Shown here: one piece after another, positions 1 to 10,252 of the stretch
Position numbering within the stretch: the stretch's first letter is position 1
Layout of the letters: the number at the start of each line of letters is the position of its first letter
Origin: Chitinophaga pinensis
GTDB taxonomy: Bacteria; Bacteroidota; Bacteroidia; Chitinophagales; Chitinophagaceae
Assembly: GCF_007896845.1 (NCBI RefSeq)
Contig: NZ_VOHS01000006.1
Location: forward strand, 229,334 to 293,333
Direction of reading: 5' to 3'
DNA: 64,000 nucleotides
The notes under the pieces: model-generated
What the model saw: the letters and a program-made list of their open reading frames with translations, nothing else
Database searches by the model: none
What the model was told of the DNA's origin: nothing
Made by a program: the position numbers and the translations under genes

Positions 1-35
1 AGGTGGACTTGATGCGTACCTGTCCGGAATGATCA

Positions 36-1412
36 TCAGAGCATAACCCCTTTCAGCAGGGTATAAGCTACTGAAAAATAGATCAGTAAACCGGTAACGT
101 CCACCAGCGTAGCCACAAAAGGGGCAGACGATGTAGCCGGATCAGCACCCAGCTTTTTCAGGAGCAATGGCAGCATAGAGCCGGAAAGCGTTCCCCACAA
201 GACGACTCCTATCAACGATATTCCTACCGTTAAACCAATCAATATGGTATGATCACCATAAGTATGAAAGAAGGTATTCCACAGCAGGATGCGGATAAAG
301 CCGATTAAGCCTAACACACCACCCAGTAACAGTCCGGAGATAATCTCCCTGCGCATCACATTCCACCAGTCTGCAATACTGATCTCACCCAGCGCCATCG
401 CCTGAATGATCAGGGTCGATGCCTGAGAACCACTATTACCACCACTGGATATAATGAGCGGTACAAAGAGTGCCAGTACCACGGCTTTGGCTATTTCGTC
501 TTCAAAGAAGCCCATAGCGGTCGCCGTCAGCATTTCACCGATAAAGAGTACAACCAGCCAGCCGATCCTTTTTTTCACCAGCTTAAGCAGGGGAATATCC
601 AGATAGGGCTCATCCAGTGCCTCAGTACCACCGATACGCTGGATATCTTCTGTATGTTCTTCGTTAGCAATCCAGAGGATGTCATCAATGGTGATGATAC
701 CCAGCAGAATACCTGCATCATCTACTACCGGCAGCGCCACCCGGTTTTCCATGCGGAATACCTGAATGGCCTCTTCCTGATCATCACTGACATGCAGAGC
801 TACGAAGCGATCATCCATCAGAGTATGTACGACAGTATCAGGCGCTACCAACAGGAACTCCCTGATCCGGAAGTCATCTATCAGTTTGCCCTTTTCGTCT
901 ACTACATAGATCACGTCAATGGTCTCACTGTCTTTACCGTACTCCCTGATATAGCGCAGTACCTGTTTGACCGTCCATTCTTCACGAACGGCTATGTACT
1001 CCGGCGTCATGATACGCCCTACGCTGGTTTCCGGATAGCCCAGCAGACTAAGGGTGATCTTGCGTTCTTCCGGGTCAAGTAGCTTGATCAGCTCTTTTAC
1101 CACGTCACTATGTAACTCTCCGAGGAAGGCAGTACGGTCATCCGCCGGCAGCTCATTCAGCAGCTCAGCGACTTTCGCAGCGGGCAGCTCCCGGATCACC
1201 TCTTCCTGTATATGAAACTCCAGGATCCTGAAAGCTGCAGCAGCACGGCCTATGGACAACTGATTCATGATCACGTCAGCATGCTCCGGCAGCTCGTGAA
1301 TGAGCTCGGCGATGTCTGTGATAAGCTGGTCATCCAGGTACACTTTCAGTTCCGGTAAGTTCTGCTCAGCGACCAGCGTCTCAAATTTTTCCAGTAATAC
1401 TTCATTTTCCAT
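36..1412 (-). CDS. mgtE: Magnesium transporter MgtE
   Basis: 458-residue inner-membrane Mg2+ channel of the MgtE/SLC41 family. The N-terminal half is the MgtE N domain, with helical repeats including 'ELPADDRTAFLGEL'. Two CBS domains follow at about residues 130-255; the first begins 'GRIMTPEYIAV' and the second ends 'GIITIDDILWI'. The C-terminal 170 residues hold about five hydrophobic membrane segments, including the family pattern 'SSGGNSGSQASTLI' near residue 320. In known MgtE proteins the cytosolic N and CBS domains sense Mg2+ and gate the pore. The length is usual for the family. It stands alone on the minus strand, 50 bp downstream of the bestrophin gene, and could be co-transcribed with it. 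Confidence 0.95.
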   Translation of the reverse strand: MENEVLLEKFETLVAEQNLPELKVYLDDQLITDIAELIHELPEHADVIMNQLSIGRAAAAFRILEFHIQEEVIRELPAAKVAELLNELPADDRTAFLGELHSDVVKELIKLLDPEERKITLSLLGYPETSVGRIMTPEYIAVREEWTVKQVLRYIREYGKDSETIDVIYVVDEKGKLIDDFRIREFLLVAPDTVVHTLMDDRFVALHVSDDQEEAIQVFRMENRVALPVVDDAGILLGIITIDDILWIANEEHTEDIQRIGGTEALDEPYLDIPLLKLVKKRIGWLVVLFIGEMLTATAMGFFEDEIAKAVVLALFVPLIISSGGNSGSQASTLIIQAMALGEISIADWWNVMRREIISGLLLGGVLGLIGFIRILLWNTFFHTYGDHTILIGLTVGISLIGVVLWGTLSGSMLPLLLKKLGADPATSSAPFVATLVDVTGLLIYFSVAYTLLKGVML

Positions 1413-1461
1413 ATTCCAAATGCTGTCAGTGAGGCGAAATTAAAGAAAGTTGAGGTCCAGA

Positions 1462-2331
1462 TTACAATATCTCTCCTACATGTTTGCGGATATTGGCAGA
1501 AATCGTGTCTGTAGGCAGGTCATTCGCGTCAAATCCAAAGGGGTCTTCTATCTCTTCAGCGATCAGCTCAAGGCTGGCCAGTACGTAGAAAATGAATACC
1601 ACCACAGGTATAATAAGATAGTGCAGGGTAAATACGTAGCCCAGAGGCAGAGTCATTACAAAGAAAAAGATAAACTTTTTAATGAAGACACTGTAGGAAA
1701 AAGGAATAGGGGTATTCCTGATCCGCTCACAGGCGCCGCAGATATCCGTAAAGGAAAGCAGCTCAGGGTTGAGGCTGAGCAACTGCTCCCCGCTGATCTG
1801 TCCCTGACGGTACAGTTCGTGTACATGCGCCATGATCTGTGCGGCTATCTGATTAGGTACATGTTTATCCTGCTTTAATTGCATGCTGTCTGACTGCTGA
1901 AACTCTTCGGGTTGATACAGGTTACGCAGATGGTTCTTCAGACCAAAAGCGTAATTAGGGATCATTACCCTGAAGAACTCACGGGAAGCAGTATTCGAAG
2001 CCGGCAGCATGGCGTTCAGTTTAAGCGCCAGGTTACGGCTGTTGTTTACCAGAGCTCCCCACAGCTTACGTCCTTCCCACCAGCGGTCATAGGCCGTATT
2101 AGTGCGGAATACAAGCAAAAGGGAGATGACAAAACCCAGCAACGAATGAATGAGCGTGATCTGTTTCAGGTCACTGTTGGGGGACAGATGCAGTAGTTCC
2201 AGTTCCAGAAATGCGATCAGTGCAGAATAGGCAGACAGGGCTATAAACATAGGAAACAGCTTCCGGACAGTGTCTGCCTTGTGGAAGCGGAAGATAAAAG
2301 TGAACCAGGCTTTTGGGTTGTAATCAATCAT
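1462..2331 (-). CDS. Bestrophin family ion channel protein
   Basis: 289-residue membrane protein of the bacterial bestrophin (UPF0187/YneE) family, which forms pentameric anion or cation channels. Family marks are the N-terminal 'NPKAWFTFIFRFHKADTVRK', two early hydrophobic helices at about residues 25-85, 'FRTNTAYDRWWEGRKLWG' near residue 75, and a second helix pair at about 210-255 followed by 'IEDPFGFDANDLP'. The last is the conserved acidic segment after the channel core. A TAnnTTTG promoter element lies just upstream (2354-2361). Ion selectivity cannot be read from the sequence. It may share a transcript with mgtE downstream. Confidence 0.9.
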   Translation of the reverse strand: MIDYNPKAWFTFIFRFHKADTVRKLFPMFIALSAYSALIAFLELELLHLSPNSDLKQITLIHSLLGFVISLLLVFRTNTAYDRWWEGRKLWGALVNNSRNLALKLNAMLPASNTASREFFRVMIPNYAFGLKNHLRNLYQPEEFQQSDSMQLKQDKHVPNQIAAQIMAHVHELYRQGQISGEQLLSLNPELLSFTDICGACERIRNTPIPFSYSVFIKKFIFFFVMTLPLGYVFTLHYLIIPVVVFIFYVLASLELIAEEIEDPFGFDANDLPTDTISANIRKHVGEIL

Positions 2332-2353
2332 ATTATTAGTGTATACATTTTCG

Positions 2354-2361
2354 CAAACCTA
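2354..2361 (-). promoter_or_regulatory. Bacteroidota -7 promoter element (TAGGTTTG)
   Basis: On the minus strand this reads TAGGTTTG, matching the TAnnTTTG -7 consensus of Bacteroidota. It lies 22 bp before the bestrophin start codon. No clear TTG -33 element was seen. Confidence 0.4.
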
Positions 2362-2428
2362 AAAATTTTACACATGATTTTGATAACTTCCTGCTTTACC
2401 TTTATTTTACGCTTCCTTACATTATATT

Positions 2429-2818
2429 ATGATCAAGCCATATTTATACGTCGATAAGACAAAAGGCAAGGGCCGCGGAGTGTTTACAAAAGAAAGAATA
2501 CCAGCTGGCACCCGTATAGAAACCTCGCCTGTACTTGTTTTGTCCTATGACGATACCGAGATTGTCGATAAAACGAAACTGCACAATTACATCTTCTTAT
2601 GGGGTGTTCGTGAAACCCGTTCCTGCATTGCGCTTGGTCTCTGTTCCATCTACAACCACTCTTACGATCCAAACTGTGTGTACGAAATGGACTTCGAAGA
2701 AGAAACCATGAGTATCATCACCCGCAGAGAGATTAAAAAGGGAGAGGAACTCTGTATCAACTATAACGGTGATGTGACTGATTCATCGCCTGTATGGTTC
2801 GATGTAAGAAAGAAATAG
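2429..2818 (+). CDS. SET domain-containing protein
   Basis: 129-residue protein consisting almost entirely of a SET domain, the fold of protein lysine methyltransferases. Visible family motifs are the N-terminal 'GKGRGVFTKERIPAGTRIE' (residues ~12-30), the pseudoknot motif 'YNHSYDPNC' (~75-83) and the C-terminal 'GEELCINY' (~108-115), which together form the S-adenosylmethionine and lysine site in characterised SET proteins. Short stand-alone SET proteins occur in many bacteria, and their substrates are mostly unknown. It is transcribed divergently from the bestrophin gene and lies 100 bp before the MarR gene. The fold is clear; the methylated target is not. Confidence 0.88.
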   Translation: MIKPYLYVDKTKGKGRGVFTKERIPAGTRIETSPVLVLSYDDTEIVDKTKLHNYIFLWGVRETRSCIALGLCSIYNHSYDPNCVYEMDFEEETMSIITRREIKKGEELCINYNGDVTDSSPVWFDVRKK

Positions 2819-2919
2819 CCGGGAATAAGGCCCCATCGCCTTTCCCGAAGAAATAAATAAGGAATTGAGAAATTCCTTATTATTGTATCAAAATATATAA
2901 GCACTTATATAATTTTACG

Positions 2920-3405
2920 ATGAGTTTCTACGCTTCACTGGGATATCTGGTTTTTGGCAGCCGCCTCAGACGGCTGAGTGAATACTTCCTCATGGAGGTG
3001 AATAAGGTCTATGAACAAGCTGGTATTGCCTTTGACGCCAGCTGGTTCCCGCTTTTCTATATCCTTTCCCGTCAGCAGAACATCCCGCTGATTGACATTG
3101 CCGGACAGCTGGAAGTCTCTCACTCGGCTATCAGTCAGCTGATAACCAACCTGAAAAAGAAAGGACTCGTTAACACCGCTCCCTGTCCTGATGATGGACG
3201 CCGGCAGCTGGTGATGCTTACGCCCAAAGGAGAAGAACTGTTACAACAGGTACAGCCCATATGGGAAGCCATTACTACGGCCATGCAGGAACTGACAGAA
3301 GAGAACAAACAAAGCAAACAGCTGCTGGAAGCCATCAGACAGGTGGAAAGCGCTGTACAGGGTACGTCCCTGTCCGAAAGGATACAGGCGTCTATGAAAA
3401 ACTGA
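2920..3405 (+). CDS. MarR family transcriptional regulator
   Basis: 161-residue winged-helix regulator. The central part reads 'LIDIAGQLEVSHSAISQLI' (about residues 57-75), a helix-turn-helix with the recognition helix typical of MarR proteins, followed by the wing 'KKKGLVNTAPCPDDGRRQL'. The N- and C-terminal helices would form the dimer. It ends 22 bp before hutH and points the same way, so it is probably co-transcribed with the histidine-utilisation genes. Whether it controls them is an inference from position only: classical Hut repressors (HutC) are GntR-type, so this would be an unusual choice. Confidence 0.88.
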   Translation: MSFYASLGYLVFGSRLRRLSEYFLMEVNKVYEQAGIAFDASWFPLFYILSRQQNIPLIDIAGQLEVSHSAISQLITNLKKKGLVNTAPCPDDGRRQLVMLTPKGEELLQQVQPIWEAITTAMQELTEENKQSKQLLEAIRQVESAVQGTSLSERIQASMKN

Positions 3406-3427
3406 TCACGACTCAATCCAATCAACA

Positions 3428-4996
3428 ATGATACACCAATTCAAGTACGGTATTGATCAGCTCACCGTGGCAAAGGCGCTGGATATTGCGGCAGGAAAGC
3501 TCTCCGGTATATTGGTACCGGAAGTGACTGAACGCATCAAAGCCAGTGCCGCCCACGTGCAGACTATTGTCGCCGCTCACAGCACCGTATATGGTATCAA
3601 TACAGGCTTCGGGCCGCTTTGTGATACCAAAATATCCGAAGAAGATACCCGCGCCCTGCAATACAATATTCTCCAAAGCCATAGCGTAGGGGTAGGCAAC
3701 CCTATCCCCGAACTGGTAGCCCGCGTTATGCTGGTCACCAAAGTACAGGCACTGGCTCAGGGATATTCAGGGGTAGCACTGGCTACGCTTGAACGCATCA
3801 TCTGGCATATCGAACACTCCGTAACACCGGTAGTACCCGAAAAAGGTTCTGTTGGCGCCTCCGGCGACCTCGCACCTTTATCGCATCTCTTTCTGCCGCT
3901 TATCGGTCTGGGAGAAGTATACTACAAAGGACAACGCCAGCCATCAGCTGCTGTTTTACAGGCAGAAAAACTGGAACCGGTAATATTAGGTCCAAAAGAA
4001 GGATTGGCGCTTATTAACGGTACACAGTTCATTCTTTCCTTTGCAGTGACAGCCCTGCAACGTATGCACAATGCGCTGGAGGCCGCTGATATTATCGGTG
4101 CGCTCTCGCTCGAAGGACTCATGGGTACTGCCCGTCCTTTCGATCCGCGCTTACATGCGATCAGACCCTTCCCGGGCAATCAGCTGGTAGCACACAGATT
4201 AAAGACGATGCTGGAAAACTCCGGTATCATGGCCGCCCACGTTGATTGTGGCCGTGTACAGGATCCTTACTCCCTGCGTTGTATGCCACAGGTACATGGC
4301 GCTTCCCGGACAGCATGGCATCACCTGCGGGAACTAACTGTGATTGAGCTGAACGCAGTGACAGACAATCCGATCATCTTCAGCGCAGAAGATACCATCA
4401 GCGGAGGCAACTTCCATGGTCAGCCGCTGGCAATGCCACTGGACTATGCAACCGTAGCCGCAGCTGAACTGGGGAATATCTCCGATCGTCGTTGTTATAT
4501 GATGATTGAAGGCCGCTATGGATTGCCTAAACTCCTGATCGAAGACGCCGGACTTAATTCCGGTTTTATGATACCGCAATACACAACGGCTGCTCTGGTA
4601 ACTGAGAATAAGACCCTTTGTTTCCCGGCCAGCGCTGACAGTGTGCCTACTTCTCTCGGACAGGAAGATCATGTATCCATGGGCTCCATCAGTGGTCGTA
4701 AACTGCATCAGGTTATTGACAATCTTGAATATATACTGGCAGTAGAACTACTGTATGCTGCGCAGGCGGTTGATTTCAGACGACCTTTACAATCAGGTCC
4801 TATTCTGGAAGCCGTACATTCCTTTGTACGCGAAACCGTTCCATTCGCAGCCAAAGACAGGATCTTTGCTTATGATATCAAACAGCTGCATCAGCTGATC
4901 ACCAATCAATCTTTAGTGAACGTGGCAAACAATGCCGCACTTGACAATCACCTTTCTCTAAACGGTATTTATCATGAACAGTTCGGACTTTATTAA
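3428..4996 (+). CDS. hutH: Histidine ammonia-lyase (histidase)
   Basis: 522-residue enzyme converting L-histidine to urocanate and ammonia, the first step of histidine degradation. The signature '[15 protein letters not shown]' contains the Ala144-Ser145-Gly146 triad that cyclises into the MIO electrophilic cofactor. Other conserved blocks are '[10 protein letters not shown]' (~56-65), 'QDPYSLRC' (~278-285) and '[10 protein letters not shown]' (~304-313). The length is usual. It overlaps the start of hutU by 23 bp, indicating an operon hutH-hutU-hutI. Phenylalanine and tyrosine ammonia-lyases share the fold, but the hut neighbours decide for histidase. Confidence 0.96.
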   Translation: MIHQFKYGIDQLTVAKALDIAAGKLSGILVPEVTERIKASAAHVQTIVAAHSTVYGINTGFGPLCDTKISEEDTRALQYNILQSHSVGVGNPIPELVARVMLVTKVQALAQGYSGVALATLERIIWHIEHSVTPVVPEKGSVGASGDLAPLSHLFLPLIGLGEVYYKGQRQPSAAVLQAEKLEPVILGPKEGLALINGTQFILSFAVTALQRMHNALEAADIIGALSLEGLMGTARPFDPRLHAIRPFPGNQLVAHRLKTMLENSGIMAAHVDCGRVQDPYSLRCMPQVHGASRTAWHHLRELTVIELNAVTDNPIIFSAEDTISGGNFHGQPLAMPLDYATVAAAELGNISDRRCYMMIEGRYGLPKLLIEDAGLNSGFMIPQYTTAALVTENKTLCFPASADSVPTSLGQEDHVSMGSISGRKLHQVIDNLEYILAVELLYAAQAVDFRRPLQSGPILEAVHSFVRETVPFAAKDRIFAYDIKQLHQLITNQSLVNVANNAALDNHLSLNGIYHEQFGLY

Positions 4997-6638
4997 GACG
5001 TATGCGGCACACCCGCATTATAAAGCACCTCGTGGCAATCAGCTGCATGCCCGATCCTGGCAGACAGAAGCGCCTTTACGTATGCTGTTGAATAACCTGG
5101 ATGCGGAAGTAGCGGAGAATCCTGATGAACTGGTGGTATATGGTGGTATCGGACAGGCTGCCCGTAACAAAGAAGCATTGCAGAAAATCATCGAAATACT
5201 GCTGGAACTGGATGAAGATCATTCTTTACTCGTACAATCAGGTAAACCGGTAGGTGTCGTACGTACCCACCCGCAGGCGCCCCGCGTCATGCTGGCCAAT
5301 AGTAATCTGGTGCCGAAATGGGCTACATGGGAGCATTTCAATGAACTGCGTGCAAAAGGACTCATGATGTACGGTCAGATGACAGCAGGCAGCTGGATCT
5401 ATATCGGCACACAAGGTATCCTGCAGGGTACCTATGAGACCTTTGTAGCCTGTGGTCGTCAACATTTCAATGGCGATCTGAAAGGAAAACTACTCGTTAC
5501 TGCCGGTATCGGCGGTATGGGTGGTGCTCAGCCACTGGCAGCAACCATGGCAGGCGCCGTATTCCTCGGCGCAGATGTGGATGAATCACGTATCCGCAAA
5601 CGCCTCGCTACCCGTTATATCGATCGTATTACACACTCCTATGAAGAGGCAATTGCATGGGCTATGGACGCTAAGGCCAAAGGTGAAGCATTGTCTATCG
5701 GTCTGGTAAGTGACGCGGGAGATATGCTGGAACGTTTACTGAAAGACAATATTATTCCTGATATACTGACAGATCAGACCTCCGCACATGATCCTATCAA
5801 TGGATATGTGCCGAATGGTCTTTCTCTGGAAGAAGCTGCTGCATTACGTAAAAAGGATCCGGCAGATTATAAAGTCCGCTCTTTGAAGAGCATGGCGCGT
5901 CACGTCGCTTTTATGCTGGCTTTACAGGAAAAAGGCGCAATTACCTTTGACTATGGTAATAACCTCCGCGAGTTTGCACGTGAAGGCGGAGAACCGGATG
6001 CATTTAACTTCCCGGGATTTACACCTGCTTATATCCGTCCTTTATTCTGCGAAGGAAAAGGCCCTTTCAGATGGGTAGCCTTATCCGGCGATCCTGAAGA
6101 TATTTATACAACCGACAAGGCATTGATGGAAGCTTTTCCGGAGAATACAGCCCTGATCAACTGGTTGAAAAAGGCGCAGGCACAAGTAGCCTTTCAGGGA
6201 TTACCGGCGCGTATCTGCTGGCTGGGACTGGGTGAAAGAGAAAAAGCCGGTCTTATTTTTAATGAACTGGTCAGAACAGGTAAGGTGAAAGCACCTATAG
6301 TCATCGGTCGTGATCACCTCGATTGTGGTTCTGTCGCATCTCCCAACAGAGAAACAGAAGCGATGAAAGACGGATCAGACGCAGTATCTGACTGGACCCT
6401 GTTAAACCTGATGGCCAATACTGGTGGCGGTGCTACCTGGGTATCTTTCCATCATGGTGGTGGTGTAGGGATGGGTTATTCACAACACGCAGGCATGGTT
6501 GTGCTGGCGGATGGTTCTGAACGTGCAGAAGCCTGTCTGAAAAGAGTATTATTCAATGATCCTGCATTGGGCATCTTCCGTCATGCGGATGCAGGTTATG
6601 AAGAAGCAAAAGCAACTGCCAGAAAATTCAATATCTGA
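4974..6638 (+). CDS. hutU: Urocanate hydratase (urocanase)
   Basis: 554-residue cytosolic NAD+-dependent enzyme that hydrates urocanate to imidazolone propionate, the second step of histidine breakdown. The N-terminus carries '[20 protein letters not shown]', and urocanase hallmarks include '[11 protein letters not shown]' (~54-64), '[19 protein letters not shown]' (~178-196, the NAD-binding region), and '[19 protein letters not shown]' with '[17 protein letters not shown]' in the C-terminal third. Length matches the family (about 550). The start codon lies inside the 3' end of hutH, and hutI starts 3 bp after its stop, so the three genes are probably translationally coupled. Confidence 0.97.
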   Translation: MNSSDFIKTYAAHPHYKAPRGNQLHARSWQTEAPLRMLLNNLDAEVAENPDELVVYGGIGQAARNKEALQKIIEILLELDEDHSLLVQSGKPVGVVRTHPQAPRVMLANSNLVPKWATWEHFNELRAKGLMMYGQMTAGSWIYIGTQGILQGTYETFVACGRQHFNGDLKGKLLVTAGIGGMGGAQPLAATMAGAVFLGADVDESRIRKRLATRYIDRITHSYEEAIAWAMDAKAKGEALSIGLVSDAGDMLERLLKDNIIPDILTDQTSAHDPINGYVPNGLSLEEAAALRKKDPADYKVRSLKSMARHVAFMLALQEKGAITFDYGNNLREFAREGGEPDAFNFPGFTPAYIRPLFCEGKGPFRWVALSGDPEDIYTTDKALMEAFPENTALINWLKKAQAQVAFQGLPARICWLGLGEREKAGLIFNELVRTGKVKAPIVIGRDHLDCGSVASPNRETEAMKDGSDAVSDWTLLNLMANTGGGATWVSFHHGGGVGMGYSQHAGMVVLADGSERAEACLKRVLFNDPALGIFRHADAGYEEAKATARKFNI

Positions 6639-6641
6639 TCT

Positions 6642-7880
6642 ATGGAACTGATAGGCCCTTTTTCACAGATATTACCGCTGACTGCATTACCTTTAAAAGG
6701 CGCTTTGCAGGATGAACAACTGACCATTATAGCACATGGTGGTGTTGTCATCGATAGTGGCAAGATCATCGCAACAGGCGATTTCAAAGCATTGCAGCAT
6801 CAATATCCTGACTGTGATGTAACCCATATTACTGTCCCTGCTGTATTGATGCCGGGTTTCATTGACTGCCATACACATATCTGTTTTGATGGTACCCGCA
6901 ACCGTGATTATGCCATGCGTATAGCCGGAAAATCATACCTCGATATTGCACGTGCAGGTGGTGGTATATGGGATTCCGTTACCAAAACAAGAATGGCAGA
7001 TCATGAGACATTGGTGATGAATACAGCCGCACGTGCCAACAGACACCTGCACGAGGGCGTAACAACCATTGAAGTGAAAAGTGGCTACGGACTGAATATG
7101 GATGGTGAACTTAATATGCTGCGTGCGATTCAATCTGCTGCAGGTCATACCAAAGCGACACTCGTTCCTACCTGTCTGGCAGCACATATGCGGCCGAAAG
7201 ATTTCGAAGGTACAGAAGAAGCCTACCTTGAATGGGTATTACACTCCCTGCTGCCCATCATTCAATCAGAACAACTGGCGCAACGTGTGGATATCTTCAT
7301 AGAAGAAACTGCGTTTTCAACAACTGCATCAAAACATTTCCTGCAGCAAGCTGCTGAAATGGGTTTTGCAGCTACGGTACATGCTGACCAGTTTTCAACC
7401 GGCGGTGCTGCTGTCGCTGTTGCTGCCGGCGCCTTGTCTGCTGATCATCTGGAAGCAAGTGATGATGCTGCGATTGCCTTACTGGCTGCCGCAGATATTG
7501 TAGCAGTAGTATTACCCGGAGCTTCTTTAGGATTGGGCATGCATTATGCACCTGCAAGACGTTTGCTGAATGCGGGCGCTTCACTGGCTATTGCGAGTGA
7601 CTGGAATCCGGGTTCTGCTCCAATGGGAGATCTGTTGATGCAGGCAGCTGTATTAAGTGCAGCAGAAAAACTGTCCGCAGCAGAAGTATTCGCAGCAATG
7701 ACAAGCCGCGCGGCCAAAGCTTTGCAATTAAATAATGTAGGGCAACTGGCGGCTGGTTTTATTGCAGATATGCAGGCATATCCGACTGCAGACTACCGGG
7801 ATATTTTATACTATCAGGGTAAGATGAAACCGATCAAAGTCTGGAAAGAAGGAGAGGTGGTCAATAGAATTACGAATTAG
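6642..7880 (+). CDS. hutI: Imidazolonepropionase
   Basis: 412-residue amidohydrolase-superfamily enzyme that opens imidazolone propionate to N-formimino-L-glutamate, the third step of the pathway. The metal motif 'PGFIDCHTHICF' (~70-81) provides the HxH ligands. Further conserved pieces are 'TTIEVKSGYGL' (~140-150), 'TVHADQFSTGGAA' (~246-258) with the metal histidine, and 'ASDWNPGSAP' (~323-332) with the catalytic Asp. It starts 3 bp after hutU, and a strong hairpin terminator at 7906-7948 follows. The fourth enzyme gene, hutG, is about 2.5 kb further on, beyond an opposed glycosidase gene. Confidence 0.96.
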   Translation: MELIGPFSQILPLTALPLKGALQDEQLTIIAHGGVVIDSGKIIATGDFKALQHQYPDCDVTHITVPAVLMPGFIDCHTHICFDGTRNRDYAMRIAGKSYLDIARAGGGIWDSVTKTRMADHETLVMNTAARANRHLHEGVTTIEVKSGYGLNMDGELNMLRAIQSAAGHTKATLVPTCLAAHMRPKDFEGTEEAYLEWVLHSLLPIIQSEQLAQRVDIFIEETAFSTTASKHFLQQAAEMGFAATVHADQFSTGGAAVAVAAGALSADHLEASDDAAIALLAAADIVAVVLPGASLGLGMHYAPARRLLNAGASLAIASDWNPGSAPMGDLLMQAAVLSAAEKLSAAEVFAAMTSRAAKALQLNNVGQLAAGFIADMQAYPTADYRDILYYQGKMKPIKVWKEGEVVNRITN

Positions 7881-7905
7881 CTGTTTGTTACAGCTGACAA
7901 TAAAT

Positions 7906-7948
7906 GAAATCGCCTGATCTAAAATCAGATCAGGCGATTTCGTTTTTT
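7906..7948 (+). terminator. Rho-independent terminator of the hutHUI operon
   Basis: A 15-bp perfect stem (7906-7920 with 7927-7941) with a 6-nt loop is followed by a run of six T at 7943-7948. It lies 26 bp after the hutI stop, between it and the convergent GH5 gene. Confidence 0.88.
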
Positions 7949-8005
7949 ATTAAGAAAGTAAATTAAGATAATAGAAGGGCACTTATCATCAATTCTTAAT
8001 GAATC

Positions 8006-10252
8006 CTATTGCTTAACTACCTTTCTTGTAATCGCTTTTTCTCCATAAGTAAGCTTCAGTGTATAGATACCTTTTGGCAGATGACTGGCTGCAAGACTGG
8101 TATTGTATTGACCTGCATCCAGACGACCGCGTTTCAGTATGGCTACCTGTTTACCATTGATGTCATATACTGCGAGTAATACATCTGCCGGTTTTTCAAG
8201 GAAGAAACTTACTGTACTGTTATCGTCAAACGGGTTTGGATAACTGGTCAGTGAGGTAGCCAGTTTTACAGGTGCTTTTTCTGGTGTACTAGCTGCCAGT
8301 TTAGCGGCAGTTGTGGTAGATGAGATGACCAGCTGAGGTGCTGTCAGCCCTGCTTCCTTAGATCTCCAGATGACACGTGGATCTGCACCGGTGCTGCTTA
8401 ATAAAGCCAATGAGATACCATTACGTCCTGCTGCTTTTTCTGTCTGCACATAATTGGTGATATCCCATGAATAGTATCTGCCCACAGAATCTGTTACAAC
8501 TGCTGTCTGAAGTGCTGTTGTACCGGTTGCCGGTTTGTTGTTCCATGTAATAGCAGATTCTGTCCAGCTGGTGTTGGCTACAGCGTATACACCTATCGGC
8601 AGATTAGTAACACGGGTATCTTCGATTTTACCATATACTTTCAATACGGCAGAAGAAATATTATTAACACCACTAAGGTCAAAACGCAGGAAGCTTTGTC
8701 TGTCGTAACCTGCGGTAGCAGTGGCATTCACTTTAGACGCCAGTACTGACGCATCAGTAGTACCATGTGTAATAGCTGCGTAGTCGCCGTTTCTTACATA
8801 GGCATCCTGTAAAGGTGCAAGTGTGGATTGCTGTGTGGATGAAGAGGTGATGATACGTACTTCCGTCAGACTATTCCATGCACTTGCGCTGTTACCATGA
8901 CCCACGATCCGCACATGTTTTGCGCTGCGTGGTGTGAATGTGAAAGATTCGAGGGCATTGGACGTACCGCTGCTTTGCAGTCCACTGGCTGCAGATGTCC
9001 AGTTGCTGCCATCTGTGCTGGTCAGGATGTCGAAGAAAGTACGTCTTACTGTACCGCTGTAGAAGGCAATATTGACACCGCTTACAGTAGTGGTATTGTC
9101 CAGACAGAATTGTATCCATTGACCATCACCTTCTGCTGACCAGCGGGTATTATAATCATTGTCCTGTACATTGGCCGGTATGTTACCATCGTTTGCACTG
9201 GCAGAAACAGGTACACATACATTACCACCCGGGAAATCATCCGCAGGATTCAGGATACGTTCACGGATCCATGCACCGGCAGGTTTGAGTCTGGCGGTTG
9301 TCCACGGACCGTTGGAGCAGGTACCTGTTATCCATACAGCGCCCGAACGGAAGTCATCAGAGTAGTTCCAGTTGGTCCAGCTGATCTTCTTACGCGCCAT
9401 CAGATCGATGTATTGTTGCGCCATAGTGAAGTCATTGGCACCGTCTCCGCTGGCTTCCTGTGTACCGAATTCTGTCACGAAAACAGGGAGTCTGTCAGAA
9501 GCAGTGTTCAGCTGATTAAGATAAGCGGTGCGGTGATCTTTTGCATAGAAATGGAAGGTGTACATCACGTTGCCCTGCGTCAGTGGATTGTTGAAAATGT
9601 CCTGCAGGGAACCATCACCGGAGAGTCCCATCGTAGACCATCCGTGTGTACCGACCAGTATGACAGCGTCATTGTCAATGGCGCGTATGAATGGGATCAT
9701 CTGATCAGCATAGGTTTTGATCTTTGCCCAGGTAGCGCCTGAGTTAGGTTCATTACAGATGTCGTAGATGATGTTGTTTTTGTTCTTGTGTGTGTTGGCG
9801 ATAGCAGAGAAAAAGGTCTTTGCCCTTGCCAGGTTGTAGTTAGGATCGCCGGGAGTGAGCTGATGCCAGTCAACGAGTGCATACATACCACGTGTGGTAG
9901 CTTCTTCTATCAGGCGATTCACCTGATTGGTAAAGCCGGTAGGATCGGTTTCATAACCACCCTCCTGTACATAGAGTGAAATACGCAGGATGTCAGCACC
10001 CCAATCGTATGCCAGCGCGTCGAGTGAAGCGGCTGTCAGACAGCTTCCCCAGCCATACCATTGGATACCGTGTGTGCTCATGCCTCTGAGCTGGATCGGG
10101 TTACCATACTGATTACATAATTTGGTGCCGATCACCTGCAACTGACCGTTTTTCTGAACGGGCGTCTGTGCGTGTGTTTGTGAACTGAAACCCAGCAGGC
10201 ATAGTAATAATGCAGCCAGCCGGAAAGAATGGGTAGATCCGTTCTTTTTCAT
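8006..10252 (-). CDS. Secreted GH5 family glycosidase (cellulase-like) with F5/8C and DNRLRE modules and T9SS tail
   Basis: 748-residue multidomain export protein. A signal peptide (residues 1 to about 28, ending 'SSQTHA') precedes a GH5 catalytic domain (~35-330). The acid/base Glu168 sits in 'DICNEPN' and the nucleophile Glu261 in 'VTEFGTQ'; the opening 'YGNPIQLRGMSTHGIQWYG' is typical of GH5 endoglucanases. Next comes a discoidin-like F5/8 type C module (~345-470), then a DNRLRE/CBM96-like module (~478-645, with 'QDAYVRNGDY' and 'RFDLSG'). The tail is a type A T9SS sorting domain (~670-748, beginning 'SYPNPFDDNSTVSF'). It is probably secreted or cell-surface and acts on beta-1,4-glucan or a similar glycan; the exact substrate is inferred. 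It lies on the opposite strand inside the hut cluster, suggesting insertion. Confidence 0.9.
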   Translation of the reverse strand: MKKNGSTHSFRLAALLLCLLGFSSQTHAQTPVQKNGQLQVIGTKLCNQYGNPIQLRGMSTHGIQWYGWGSCLTAASLDALAYDWGADILRISLYVQEGGYETDPTGFTNQVNRLIEEATTRGMYALVDWHQLTPGDPNYNLARAKTFFSAIANTHKNKNNIIYDICNEPNSGATWAKIKTYADQMIPFIRAIDNDAVILVGTHGWSTMGLSGDGSLQDIFNNPLTQGNVMYTFHFYAKDHRTAYLNQLNTASDRLPVFVTEFGTQEASGDGANDFTMAQQYIDLMARKKISWTNWNYSDDFRSGAVWITGTCSNGPWTTARLKPAGAWIRERILNPADDFPGGNVCVPVSASANDGNIPANVQDNDYNTRWSAEGDGQWIQFCLDNTTTVSGVNIAFYSGTVRRTFFDILTSTDGSNWTSAASGLQSSGTSNALESFTFTPRSAKHVRIVGHGNSASAWNSLTEVRIITSSSTQQSTLAPLQDAYVRNGDYAAITHGTTDASVLASKVNATATAGYDRQSFLRFDLSGVNNISSAVLKVYGKIEDTRVTNLPIGVYAVANTSWTESAITWNNKPATGTTALQTAVVTDSVGRYYSWDITNYVQTEKAAGRNGISLALLSSTGADPRVIWRSKEAGLTAPQLVISSTTTAAKLAASTPEKAPVKLATSLTSYPNPFDDNSTVSFFLEKPADVLLAVYDINGKQVAILKRGRLDAGQYNTSLAASHLPKGIYTLKLTYGEKAITRKVVKQ

